DNA of 32,042 nucleotides from Anaerolineae bacterium (GTDB taxonomy: Bacteria; Chloroflexota; Anaerolineae; JACIWR01), in NCBI GenBank assembly GCA_014360845.1, contig JACIWR010000006.1, positions 1-32,042 of the forward strand. The letters are read 5' to 3'. Numbering within the stretch: position 1 is the first letter of the stretch; every line of letters begins with the position of its first letter. The notes beneath the pieces were generated by a model. It was not told where the DNA came from. It saw only the letters and a list, made by a program, of their open reading frames with translations, and did not search any database. Positions 1 to 7,822 of the stretch are shown one piece after another. The translations under genes and the position numbers were made by a program.

Positions 1-60
1 CATCCTTCGACTACGTTCGTCCCTCCGCTGCCGCTTCGGGACTCACTCCGCTCAGGATGA
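1..60. repeat. Degenerate copy of a dispersed GC-rich repeat
   Basis: The first 60 bases read like the 'CTTCG...CTCAGGATGA' class of dispersed intergenic repeat. The same vocabulary (CTTCG, GCTCAGGA, CCTGAGCGGA) recurs in the tandem arrays at 21869-21964 and 31931-32042. No coding potential is seen. The repeat may begin before the window. Confidence 0.4.
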
Positions 61-139
61 CTACTGCAACAGCCCTGCTCTAGATACCGTGTAGCCTGCT
101 TTTTGCATTATGTCTAGTAAATATTTAGTAAATCCTGCA

Positions 140-148
140 TGGTATAAT
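140..148 (+). promoter_or_regulatory. Extended -10 promoter for the 40-aa peptide gene
   Basis: TGGTATAAT at 140-148 is a perfect TATAAT hexamer with the extended -10 TG motif. No good -35 hexamer lies 16-18 bp upstream, which is typical of extended -10 promoters. It lies in an AT-rich stretch (about 100-180) that stands out from the GC-rich surroundings, roughly 45 bp before the start codon of the small gene at 194. Confidence 0.55.
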
Positions 149-193
149 ATTGGCAGTTATTTTGAAACATAAATTCACAGGGAGGAAGTACCG

Positions 194-316
194 ATGAAAG
201 AGATCAAGTACCTTTACAACAAGTATGCCAACGTCCGGTCACTGCGGGTGCTGTACGTGCTGCTCGCCCTGGTTGCTGTCGTTCTAGCTGGTGGGGCACC
301 GCACGCAAACCCGTAA
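194..316 (+). CDS. Small hydrophobic peptide, 40 aa, unknown function
   Basis: A 40-codon ORF starts at ATG 194, with the strong ribosome binding site GGAGGAAG at 181-188 and a perfect -10 box upstream. The peptide has a charged, Tyr-rich N-terminus (MKEIKYLYNKYANVRSLR), then one hydrophobic stretch (VLYVLLALVAVVLAGGAP), and ends in PHANP. This is the layout of a single-pass membrane peptide or a short exported peptide with a signal-like core and almost no mature part. I do not recognise a family. It precedes a RiPP-precursor-like gene and a histidine kinase, so a signalling role is possible but unproven. The promoter plus Shine-Dalgarno support real expression. Confidence 0.55.
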   Translation: MKEIKYLYNKYANVRSLRVLYVLLALVAVVLAGGAPHANP

Positions 317-646
317 GATTGACCTTCATCGTACTCATCAACGCCGTCATCGCCGTCACCCAAATAACTAGAGGCCTGGTACAGGGGGGACCGAGGCCAC
401 TCCCAATGTGCCCCCTGGAGGGGGACAGATGCTGCTTGCTTCGTCACGCAACGCCCTATTCATCCACTAGGTGGCGGATGAGAGCAGCGTCTTTTTTTCT
501 CTAGAGGCCGTTGGCTCCTTGTTCCCCGCCTCGCTCATTACTGGGCAAGATCAGGGGTTTTCGGGAAGCACCGTCATAAGCTTTGCGGCCCAAGAAGTTC
601 CAGATTAACACAACCATCTCATCAGCAGGGAATTGAGGAGACTAAC
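317..646. other. Intergenic region, 330 bp, no gene recognised
   Basis: I see no convincing gene here. A short hairpin-like stretch (CATCC...GGATG, about 460-480) is followed by a run of seven T at about 491-497 and could end the upstream small transcript. The only open frame (319-504) uses a TTG start with no ribosome binding site and is not credible. Confidence 0.4.
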
Positions 647-940
647 ATGTTAGACTATACACTGAATAAACTTATCGGTACAGCCATCACCGACAAGAGC
701 TTTGGCACGCTACTGTTGACCAATCCCCGTGCGACTGCGCGGCGCTTTGGATTGGGCACGGAAGAAGTAGAAGCAGTGGCTGCCATCCACGCAACTACTC
801 TGAGCGAGTTCGCTCAACAATTGGATGAATGGATGAGACAACGGCATCATCGCCTCGATGCCGAAGATTATCAAGGGCAGCGAACAACACCGGCCTACAT
901 CCCGACCATGCCTGCCACGGTGAGGTACTCTACGGCTTAA
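647..940 (+). CDS. RiPP-precursor-like protein of the NHLP clan type (Os1348/Franean1_4349-like), 97 aa
   Basis: The ATG at 647 is preceded by GAGGAG at 635-640. The first 65 residues resemble the leader of NHLP-clan RiPP precursors: an N-terminal helix (MLDYTLNKLIGTAITDKSFG), then 'LLTNPRATARRFGLGTEEVEAV', the pattern 'L..dP..a...fgLt.eE...l' seen in Os1348- and Franean1_4349-type proteins. The tail (about 66-97) is polar and ends PAYIPTMPATVRYSTA, with no Cys and few candidate modified residues except Ser, Thr and Tyr. No cyclase, radical SAM maturase or peptidase-transporter adjoins it, so it is either an orphan precursor or a leader-like domain used for another purpose. The next gene, a histidine kinase, follows within about 25 bp. 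The family assignment comes from pattern recognition only. Confidence 0.6.
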   Translation: MLDYTLNKLIGTAITDKSFGTLLLTNPRATARRFGLGTEEVEAVAAIHATTLSEFAQQLDEWMRQRHHRLDAEDYQGQRTTPAYIPTMPATVRYSTA

Positions 941-965
941 CCAATAGCCAGTCAAGAGAGAAGCA

Positions 966-1838
966 TTGACCCGTCACCTTAATATCGTGCTCGCCCGGTG
1001 TCATGCAGGTTCGTTCCAACTGCGCAATCGCTGCTGCTGGGAGGGCAGCATGTATTGTCCGAATTATTCGGCCAAAACGCAAATAGGAAAATCCGCTGTG
1101 CAAGATAACGCCGCCAGGCGCATCGCCGAACTGGAAGCACAACTCGTGCACTCGGCTAAGTTGGTCACAGTCGGTCAACTGGCTGCTTGCGTCGCTCACG
1201 AGATCAAAAACCCCCTGACCAGCATCTTAGGCTACGCTTATCAAGTGCGCAAAGCCGTATCTGACGACTCGCCTATGGCCAAAGACCTGGACATTATCAT
1301 CACCCAGGCACAGCGTATCAGCCGCATGACCCACAGCTTGCTGGACCTCTCCCGGCAAGAGATAGGGCCCATATCACCCTGCGACATTCACCGCCTCCTC
1401 GACCAGGCCCTAGATCTGCTCAAGTTCCAGATGAAAACCGTTGAAGTCAGGCAAGAGTACGACAAACAAGTTCCCTTCATTCTGGGCTCAGCCAGTCAGT
1501 TGGAACAGGTTTTCCTCAACTTACTTCTGAACGCTCTACAGGCCATGCCCCACGGTGGGACCTTGACCATCCGCACCGCTCTGGTACGTAGCAGTGAGGA
1601 AGGCGATCAGGTGCAAATCTCCATCAGTGACACCGGGCAGGGCATTCCACCTGAGCACATGGAACAGATATTTCAACCCTTTTTCACCACCAGAGGTGAA
1701 AGCGGCACCGGCCTGGGCCTATATGTCTCCCAACGCATCATCCATAATCACGGAGGTTCTATCACCGTCGAAAGCACCGCTGGCGTTGGCTCAACTTTCA
1801 CCGTTTCACTACCGCTCGACGATCCTTCCGCATCATAA
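966..1838 (+). CDS. Soluble sensor histidine kinase (HisKA + HATPase_c)
   Basis: This is a cytoplasmic two-component kinase with no membrane segment. The H-box 'VAHEIKNPLTSILGY' places the phosphorylated His at residue 78. A dimerisation helix pair covers about 55-125, and the HATPase_c domain follows at about 170-285 with the N-box (FLNLLLNALQAM), G1 (ISDTGQGIP), F-box (FQPFFTT) and G2 (GTGLGLYVSQ). It resembles the NtrB/ZraS/AtoS type of catalytic core. Two starts are possible: TTG at 966 after AGAGAGAAG (290 aa), or ATG at 1050 after GGGAGGG with 5-bp spacing (262 aa). The second trims a poorly conserved Cys-rich N-terminus and may be the real one. There is no sensor domain and no adjacent response regulator before the terminator, so its partner and signal are unknown. 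The RiPP-like gene just upstream is probably co-transcribed. Confidence 0.9.
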   Translation: MTRHLNIVLARCHAGSFQLRNRCCWEGSMYCPNYSAKTQIGKSAVQDNAARRIAELEAQLVHSAKLVTVGQLAACVAHEIKNPLTSILGYAYQVRKAVSDDSPMAKDLDIIITQAQRISRMTHSLLDLSRQEIGPISPCDIHRLLDQALDLLKFQMKTVEVRQEYDKQVPFILGSASQLEQVFLNLLLNALQAMPHGGTLTIRTALVRSSEEGDQVQISISDTGQGIPPEHMEQIFQPFFTTRGESGTGLGLYVSQRIIHNHGGSITVESTAGVGSTFTVSLPLDDPSAS

Positions 1839-1860
1839 AAGAACCTGCTCACGCCTCCGT

Positions 1861-1895
1861 AAAGCCCCGTTGTGACCAGCGGGGCTTTACTTTTT
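1861..1895 (+). terminator. Rho-independent terminator after the histidine kinase
   Basis: A perfect 9-bp stem AAAGCCCCG (1861-1869) pairs with CGGGGCTTT (1880-1888) around a 10-nt loop, followed by AC and TTTTT. It lies 22 bp after the kinase stop codon and separates that unit from uppP. Confidence 0.85.
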
Positions 1896-2026
1896 GCCTC
1901 GGCGGTTCTTTCGTATCCCTTCAGATGGTCCCTCTGGTGGATGACAAAGTATCCGAACTAGGGTACAATGAAACTGAGCTATCTCGTATATTAGTGCGAA
2001 CACGACCCAGGGAGAAGCAACGACTC

Positions 2027-2929
2027 ATGTACCGTGAGGTGGCGCGATACGTATTTCTCGGTTTCATCCAAGGAATCACTGAAGTGCTGCCCATTAGCAG
2101 CGCCGGTCACCTGGCGCTCAGCGATGCGCTGTTCAATTTGGGTACCGTGTCCATGAACCTGGCGCTATTCTTGCATCTGGGCACTTTTCTCGCCATCCTC
2201 ATCTATTTCGCGCAAGATGTCCGGGACCTGCTGGCAGCTTTCCTGCGCTCCTGGAAAATACTTCTGTTCCCCCGTGCTGACCAATCGAGAAATCCCCTCC
2301 GGCGGCGCGACACACGGGTACCCTGGTATCTCCTGTGTAGCACTGCGGTCACCGGCGTAATAGGTTATACCTTCCAAGAGGCCGTGAGCGCGACCTTCCG
2401 CTCACAGAGCTGGGCCATCACTTTGCTTCTCCTCCTCAACGGGCTGCTGATCATCGCCACCAGCCAGCGAACGATGGGCCACAAGACCATGGCCGAGATT
2501 GGCCTGCGAGACTATTTGCTGATCGGTCTGGCCCAGGGTTTGGCGGTGTTCCCCGGCCTCTCGCGGCTGGGGCTCACTCTATGCATGGGCCTGATCCGCA
2601 AAATGAACTGGTTCGAAGCCTTGAAGCTCTCGTTTTTGCTGTCCCTGCCTACCATCGCCGGCGGTGTCGTCCTCCGCGCCCCGACGATGCGGTACACACC
2701 TGCTACCGAGACGTGGCTGGGGATAGCCCTGGGCATCGCTGCTGCCACCGGTGGCGGCCTGCTCGCTGTCCGCTTCCTGATGAACAATGTGCTTGAACGC
2801 CACTCGCTGGTCGCCTTTGGAGTGTATTGCGTATTGGCCGGGACCTTTTTCACCATTCTCTTCCTGACTTTTCCCCAGGCGAGGGTCCAGGCAGAAGCCC
2901 TGTTGAACAGCTTGCCGGGAGGCATATAA
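2027..2929 (+). CDS. uppP: Undecaprenyl-diphosphatase (UppP/BacA family)
   Basis: This integral membrane phosphatase converts undecaprenyl diphosphate to the monophosphate lipid carrier used for peptidoglycan and other envelope glycans. The N-terminal signature 'LGFIQGITEVLPISSAGHL' matches the UppP motif with its catalytic Glu, Ser-rich loop and His. A second family motif is visible at 'FPGLSRLGLTLCMGLI' (family: PGxSRSGxT), where the expected second Ser is Leu. At 300 aa with multiple hydrophobic helices it is of usual or slightly greater length. The start at 2027 is chosen because GGAGAAG lies 9 bp upstream and it begins right before the first helix; the frame stays open back to 1925 but lacks support. 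The sensor kinase start follows 3 bp after the stop, so the two are almost certainly co-transcribed, which suggests the kinase concerns envelope state. Confidence 0.9.
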   Translation: MYREVARYVFLGFIQGITEVLPISSAGHLALSDALFNLGTVSMNLALFLHLGTFLAILIYFAQDVRDLLAAFLRSWKILLFPRADQSRNPLRRRDTRVPWYLLCSTAVTGVIGYTFQEAVSATFRSQSWAITLLLLLNGLLIIATSQRTMGHKTMAEIGLRDYLLIGLAQGLAVFPGLSRLGLTLCMGLIRKMNWFEALKLSFLLSLPTIAGGVVLRAPTMRYTPATETWLGIALGIAAATGGGLLAVRFLMNNVLERHSLVAFGVYCVLAGTFFTILFLTFPQARVQAEALLNSLPGGI

Positions 2930-2931
2930 GC

Positions 2932-5900
2932 GTGAACACCTGGCAGCGCAACTGGCAACGGATAGCCAACTTCATCAGGCGAACTCAGGTGTACCAGTTC
3001 TTGCAGTATGGCATTCACACCGAGCATGGAGTCCTCACCGCTTTATTCTATCTCCGTTTCGCCATTCTCATCGGTGTGACAGTGCATTTCGGCCTGGCTG
3101 CCGGTCAGAGCACGTCTCCCACCATTGTCGCAGCCCAAAAGTGGAGCTGCGTCTGCTTCTTCTGGTATGTGATACTTCTGGGCTACCTGCATCTTTTCCA
3201 TCCCGACTTATACATCTCGCCGAGGGTGAAAATACTGCAAGTTATCGCCGACCTGGTCTTCTTCTCCCTGTTCTATCTCCTGAACGGCGATCCCGACTCC
3301 GTGCTCATCGCCCTCTACCTCCTACCCCTAACCCTGGTAGCTCATCGGTACAGCCGTACCTTGTTGATAGTCACCTCGGCCCTGGTCGTAATCGCTCTCA
3401 TTGTCGCTTTGTTGGGCATCGCCATCTGGACCAATCGAAGCGGGGAAGTCGGTTGGACCCTGTGGCCGGGGATCATTTTCCTGATCACTCTCACTTTGGC
3501 CACGCGCCTGTTCCGCCGCCGAGAAGCTCTGGATCAACTGGGCGAGGCGCGACAGCAACTGATCAGCGATACGGAAAACATTTCTGATAGTTGGTTCATT
3601 ATTGACAGTAAATACAGTGTGATCGCTGCCGATGACCGGCTCCTGGCGTGGACGGGCACCGATCTTATCCACACCCACTGCTTTGAATCCCTGCGCGGCC
3701 ACAATTCGCCCTGCGGCGATTGCCCCCTGCGCCCCAACTCCCCAGGAGGCAACAGCCAGACCCCGTTGACCACCCACTTCCACGACCATGCCGGACAGCG
3801 CTTCCGCGTGCAGGTCAGCGCCGCATCTCTTCCGGGTGACGCTGGCGAGGGTGACGCCGCGCGCGCCATCCTCTTCGTCCGCAACCTCTCCGCGCGCGAA
3901 AGCCTCCAGCGGGAGCTCCACAATTACTTCGACAACGTGGACCAGACTGTGGATTTGCTCACCTCGGAGTTGCGGGAGCGTACCGAGGCGCTGCGACGAC
4001 AACTGAGCACGGTGTTCTCCGCCTCGCTGGCCGCCGTCTCCGCCGACGAAACGGCCAGCATCGAGCGCATCATCAGCGAGACGGTGCACACTCTGGGCTG
4101 TGCGGCAGCCTCCCTCCGCCTGGTAGGTCAGGATGAACACGGTAACGATGGATTGATCTTGCACTACGCCTACGGATGGCCCCAGGAGTACGCCCAGGAG
4201 GCCCACATCCTCAGGTTGGATCACGAGAGCCTGGTGGTGGACGCTTTCCGCTGCCGCCAGGTCCGAACCGCCAGCCAAATCAGCCACCGGGGACGTGGGG
4301 CTATTCACTTCATCCAATACGCGGCCCGGCTGAATCTGCACTCGGTCATCTGCTTCCCTTTGATGGTCGGTGCAAAACCCATCGGCACCCTATCCCTATA
4401 CCGCACTCAAGCACGAGGCTTTACCCCGGAGGAAAAACGCCTGGGGCAAGCTTTGGCCAACAACCTGGCCATCTGCGTCCACAACTTTGAGCTCTACCAC
4501 AAAGTATCCCGCGAAGCCGAAGCGCGCCGCCGCTGGCTGGATGTGCTCCACATCCTCAGTCAGCGCCTGACCGGCGTCAGCCAGCTTGATCCCCTGTTCC
4601 AACTGGTAGTAGACACCACCCGCGAGCGATTGAACGCCGAAATATCCTCCCTCTTTCTCCTGGAAAAGGGCCGCCTGGTGCGCAAAGCCATCGCCGGAGT
4701 GGAGAACGAGTGGTTTCCAGAGGAAAGCTACGAACCCGGTCAGGGACTGACCGGCCGCGCCCTCCTGTCCCTCGATGACAGTCGACGCGGTGAGGCCGTT
4801 CTCGTAAACGAGGTGGACAAAAGCGCCGACGTCATTCAATCGCATCTGGCCCGTTACCAGGCCCGCCTCCCTTCGGGACAGGTAAAGCATCTACTCGCCG
4901 TGCCGTTGAACGGGCACGATGGGCCGTTCGGCGTGCTGAGGGTGGTAAACCGCCTCCAGGCCGATGGGTCAATAAACCCGCAGGGCTTCGGACAGGATGA
5001 CGTAGACCTGCTCTCCACCATCGCCAGCCTGGTGGCCGTCGCCGTGGACAACGCCCGGCTCCTCAGCGCCGCCGCCCAGGCCCGGGAGCGGGTCGAAACC
5101 CTGTATAACATCACCACCCAATTCAGCACCAGACTCGACCTGCGCAGCGTGATGGAGACCATCCTGCGCCTGACCATCTCCAGCGTAGGCGCTGAGGATG
5201 GGAATATCTTCGTCTTGGCCGAGGACGGCAGCCCTCTGACCCACATCCGCATCCGGCGAGGTCTTATCAGAGAAGTGCCAGCCCCGGTCATAGACCGCGT
5301 GTTCAAGGAAGGATTAGCCGGCTGGCTTCTGAGTCACAAGCGGGGCATTATCATCAAAGATGCTCACCAGGATAGCCGCTGGCTTATCCTGACGCCGAAG
5401 CAGCAGAGGACACGCTCTGTCATCGCCGTGCCCCTCATCTGGCGCGAGCGGGTGAACGGTCTCCTGTTCCTGGAGCACTCCCAGCCCGGCGTGTTCACCC
5501 AGGAACACTTGAATCTGGTCACGGCCAGTGCGACGCAAGCCGCCATCGCCATTGAAAATGCACGACTGTGGGAACAAGTCGTGGAACAGAAAGGCCGTCT
5601 GCAGGAGTACCTGGCCGGTTTAAGCGACAGCATGGCTCAGCTCACCGACTTAGAGGGCCTGTACAAGATGATTGTGCACGCTGGCGCTCGCTTCCTCAGC
5701 GCGGCGGAATGCTCGCTCTACGTCCGAGACAAGGAGAAAAACGCCCTGGTCCTGGTGGCGTCCAATCAGCAAAGCGAGGTTCTATCCGCCAGCCAGGCGA
5801 CTCCCATCAGCGCTGAGCCAGGCGGGGGATTAGCCGCATATGTAGCCGCCACGGGCGAGAGCCTGAACTTCGCCTCTCCGGAGGAATGCCGGGCACATCC

Positions 5901-6783
5901 CTCCTGGAGTGAAAGCTATTGCCGGGAATGCCTGTTCAGCCTGCCCAATATCTCCTGCGGCACCCTTCTGCTGGTGCCGATGCGCGATCCCTCCGGCGAG
6001 ATCGTGGGAGTGCTGCGGGTGCAACACAAAGAACGAGGCTCCTTTTCCGAGTTTGATCAGGGCCTGCTCTCCACTCTGGCCAACCACGCCGCGGTCAACA
6101 TCCAGCGCGTGCGACGCATGGCCGAGTTGCGAGATGACATACTGCAGAGAGAGCGGCAGCGTCTGCAGGGGGACCTGCACGACACCATGAATATCTTACA
6201 TGCGGGGGTGATGCTGGAAGCGGAAAGCGTCAAAGTTAAGCTGGAAAGGGGAAAAAACACCGAGGCTCAAGAGGGAATCAGGCAACTTCTAGAGTCGTCA
6301 CGCCACGTCTACCGTGACCTGCGCGGGCTGTTAGAGAACCTGCGCTTGCCCATCCAAAAAGGGGAAGGTGTCATACCGGCGCTGCGACATTACGCGCAGA
6401 TGATGCGCTTTCAGCGCATTCACTTCGACGACGCTCTGGGGCGCTCCCTGCCCCCCGATGTCGAGTACGCGCTGGTACGCATCGGACAGGTCGCCCTGCA
6501 CAACATCGTCCGCCACGCACGGCTGGACACGGTGGAAGAGGGACGGGCGCGGGTCGTGCTGGACGGTCAGGACGACCTAGTCGTGCTGTGGATCGAGGAC
6601 AACGGCGTCGGCTTCGATGCCGAGACGACATTGCACAGCGAAGAAGCACTGGGCCTCAAGAGCATGTTCTGGTGGGCGGAATCCATAGGCGGTGATCTGC
6701 ACATTGATTCCCAACCAGGAAAAGGGACCAGGATTCGGGCCGCCGTGACTTTGAATTGCGCAGATGAACAGGAGATTGTATAA
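2932..6783 (+). CDS. Membrane multi-GAF sensor histidine kinase (NarX/LiaS-like HisKA_3 core)
   Basis: This is a 1283-aa kinase. The start is GTG 2932, with GGGAGG 9 bp upstream; an upstream frame inside uppP is less likely. Layout by approximate residue: membrane helices 36-190; PAS-like domain 213-310 containing the loop 'GHNSPCGDCPLRP'; a short helical linker; four GAF domains at 353-523, 533-710, 720-880 and 890-1060; HisKA_3 dimerisation domain at 1070-1140 with the phospho-acceptor His at 1083 in 'GDLHDTMN'; and HATPase_c at 1167-1280 (IRHA-like N-box, 'WIEDNGVGFD', 'GTRIRAAV'). HisKA_3 kinases normally pair with NarL-type regulators, and one lies two genes downstream. GAF4 carries an insertion with three cysteines ('ESYCRECLFSLPNISC'). 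Its stop overlaps the next ATG by one base (TAATG), which indicates translational coupling. Confidence 0.93.
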   Translation: MNTWQRNWQRIANFIRRTQVYQFLQYGIHTEHGVLTALFYLRFAILIGVTVHFGLAAGQSTSPTIVAAQKWSCVCFFWYVILLGYLHLFHPDLYISPRVKILQVIADLVFFSLFYLLNGDPDSVLIALYLLPLTLVAHRYSRTLLIVTSALVVIALIVALLGIAIWTNRSGEVGWTLWPGIIFLITLTLATRLFRRREALDQLGEARQQLISDTENISDSWFIIDSKYSVIAADDRLLAWTGTDLIHTHCFESLRGHNSPCGDCPLRPNSPGGNSQTPLTTHFHDHAGQRFRVQVSAASLPGDAGEGDAARAILFVRNLSARESLQRELHNYFDNVDQTVDLLTSELRERTEALRRQLSTVFSASLAAVSADETASIERIISETVHTLGCAAASLRLVGQDEHGNDGLILHYAYGWPQEYAQEAHILRLDHESLVVDAFRCRQVRTASQISHRGRGAIHFIQYAARLNLHSVICFPLMVGAKPIGTLSLYRTQARGFTPEEKRLGQALANNLAICVHNFELYHKVSREAEARRRWLDVLHILSQRLTGVSQLDPLFQLVVDTTRERLNAEISSLFLLEKGRLVRKAIAGVENEWFPEESYEPGQGLTGRALLSLDDSRRGEAVLVNEVDKSADVIQSHLARYQARLPSGQVKHLLAVPLNGHDGPFGVLRVVNRLQADGSINPQGFGQDDVDLLSTIASLVAVAVDNARLLSAAAQARERVETLYNITTQFSTRLDLRSVMETILRLTISSVGAEDGNIFVLAEDGSPLTHIRIRRGLIREVPAPVIDRVFKEGLAGWLLSHKRGIIIKDAHQDSRWLILTPKQQRTRSVIAVPLIWRERVNGLLFLEHSQPGVFTQEHLNLVTASATQAAIAIENARLWEQVVEQKGRLQEYLAGLSDSMAQLTDLEGLYKMIVHAGARFLSAAECSLYVRDKEKNALVLVASNQQSEVLSASQATPISAEPGGGLAAYVAATGESLNFASPEECRAHPSWSESYCRECLFSLPNISCGTLLLVPMRDPSGEIVGVLRVQHKERGSFSEFDQGLLSTLANHAAVNIQRVRRMAELRDDILQRERQRLQGDLHDTMNILHAGVMLEAESVKVKLERGKNTEAQEGIRQLLESSRHVYRDLRGLLENLRLPIQKGEGVIPALRHYAQMMRFQRIHFDDALGRSLPPDVEYALVRIGQVALHNIVRHARLDTVEEGRARVVLDGQDDLVVLWIEDNGVGFDAETTLHSEEALGLKSMFWWAESIGGDLHIDSQPGKGTRIRAAVTLNCADEQEIV

Positions 6784-7175
6784 TGGATAAAGTGATAAGG
6801 GTATTGATAGCGGACGACCATCTGACAGAACGTCAAGGCATAGCCAAAGTACTCAACTCCGCCGAGGACATCCTCGTGGTCGGTCAGGTGGGACAGATTG
6901 AGTTGGTGCTGGATGAAGTGCGCCAACGCCAGCCCGACGTAGTGCTGATGGATCTGAAATGGGAAGACGATGAAAGGGCGGGGATCACGGCCACCACCGA
7001 GCTTAAGCAACGCTATCCGGCCATGCGGGTGATCGCCATCAGCGTCTACGATCACCTGATACCCGAGGCACTAAAGGCAGGCGCCGACGCGGCCCTGTTG
7101 AAAGGTTTTTCCGGGGAAGAGCTTTTGCAAGCTATCAGAGGCGGTCATCGGCCCCTACAGGGCGATGACTATTGA
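6783..7175 (+). CDS. Receiver-only response regulator
   Basis: This is a 130-aa single-domain CheY-like protein. The acidic pocket is D11-D12, the phospho-acceptor is D57 ('VVLMDLKW'), the switch residue is S87 and the conserved Lys is K107. There is no output domain. It starts on the last base of the kinase stop codon, so it is translationally coupled to the kinase and is its likely phosphorylation partner. The loop after D57 reads KWEDDERAGI instead of the common 'MPxMDG', and the next gene's receiver has the same departure. It could act as a phosphate sink or as a regulator by protein contact. Confidence 0.88.
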   Translation: MDKVIRVLIADDHLTERQGIAKVLNSAEDILVVGQVGQIELVLDEVRQRQPDVVLMDLKWEDDERAGITATTELKQRYPAMRVIAISVYDHLIPEALKAGADAALLKGFSGEELLQAIRGGHRPLQGDDY

Positions 7176-7198
7176 GGTAAAGATACTCGGGGGGAATT

Positions 7199-7822
7199 AT
7201 GATACGGAACGCAACGGAGCCTATCCGCATTCTAATCGCCGACGATCAAGTGGTCATGCGCGAAGGGTTGAAAAAGGTGCTGGAACCTCATGACGACATG
7301 ATCATCATCGGTGAGGCGACTGTGGCCCAGGAAGTGCTGGGAAAAGCACAGGACTTTCAACCGGATATTATCCTCTTGGACTTGCTCTGGTTCCAAGATG
7401 AGAGCGCAGGGATAGCCGCCCTGGAACAATTGAAGCAAGCCATGCCTCAAACCAAAGTGGTGGCCATTACCGCTTATGACGATTTGATCGAGAAAGCACG
7501 TAGAGCAGGAGCAGAGGCAGCCCTGCCCAAAGGCTTTACCGTCGAAGAACTGGTCAGTGTCATCCGCAGCGTGCATCGCTTACCCGCATTCCCCGCCGCA
7601 CCAACGGAGAATGAGCACCCCAGCGATCTGCTGAGCGAAAGGGAGCTGGAAGTCCTGGCCCTCCTGGTCGAGGGCCTCAGCGACCGGGAAATCGGGGAAA
7701 AGCTCTATCTGGCGGAGAGCACCGTCAAGAAGCATGTATCCAATATCCGCGATAAGTTAGGCGCTGTCAACCGCACCCACGCTGTGTCTATCGCTCTGCA
7801 AAAGGGATTTGTCCAGCGGTAG
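7199..7822 (+). CDS. NarL/LuxR-family response regulator
   Basis: This is a 207-aa DNA-binding regulator. The receiver domain (about 8-125) has D15-D16, phospho-acceptor D61, switch T at 'VVAITAYDD' and K at 'LPKGF'. The C-terminal LuxR-type helix-turn-helix (about 142-205) shows 'LSERELEVLALLVEGLSDREIGEKL' and 'STVKKHVSNIRDKL'. A purine-rich stretch (GGGGGG, about 7189-7194) precedes ATG 7199. It is the output partner expected for the HisKA_3 kinase upstream; the two regulators look like diverged copies of one receiver. Target genes are unknown, but uppP heads the same operon and may be one of them. Confidence 0.9.
   Translation: MIRNATEPIRILIADDQVVMREGLKKVLEPHDDMIIIGEATVAQEVLGKAQDFQPDIILLDLLWFQDESAGIAALEQLKQAMPQTKVVAITAYDDLIEKARRAGAEAALPKGFTVEELVSVIRSVHRLPAFPAAPTENEHPSDLLSERELEVLALLVEGLSDREIGEKLYLAESTVKKHVSNIRDKLGAVNRTHAVSIALQKGFVQR

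Noticed and set aside
319-504. 61-aa frame after the small peptide gene
   Set aside because: It has a TTG start without a ribosome binding site and no conserved pattern.
3328-4341. Minus-strand frame of 337 aa opposite the sensor kinase
   Set aside because: The opposite strand encodes the TM, PAS and first GAF domains continuously; the antisense product has no recognisable fold.
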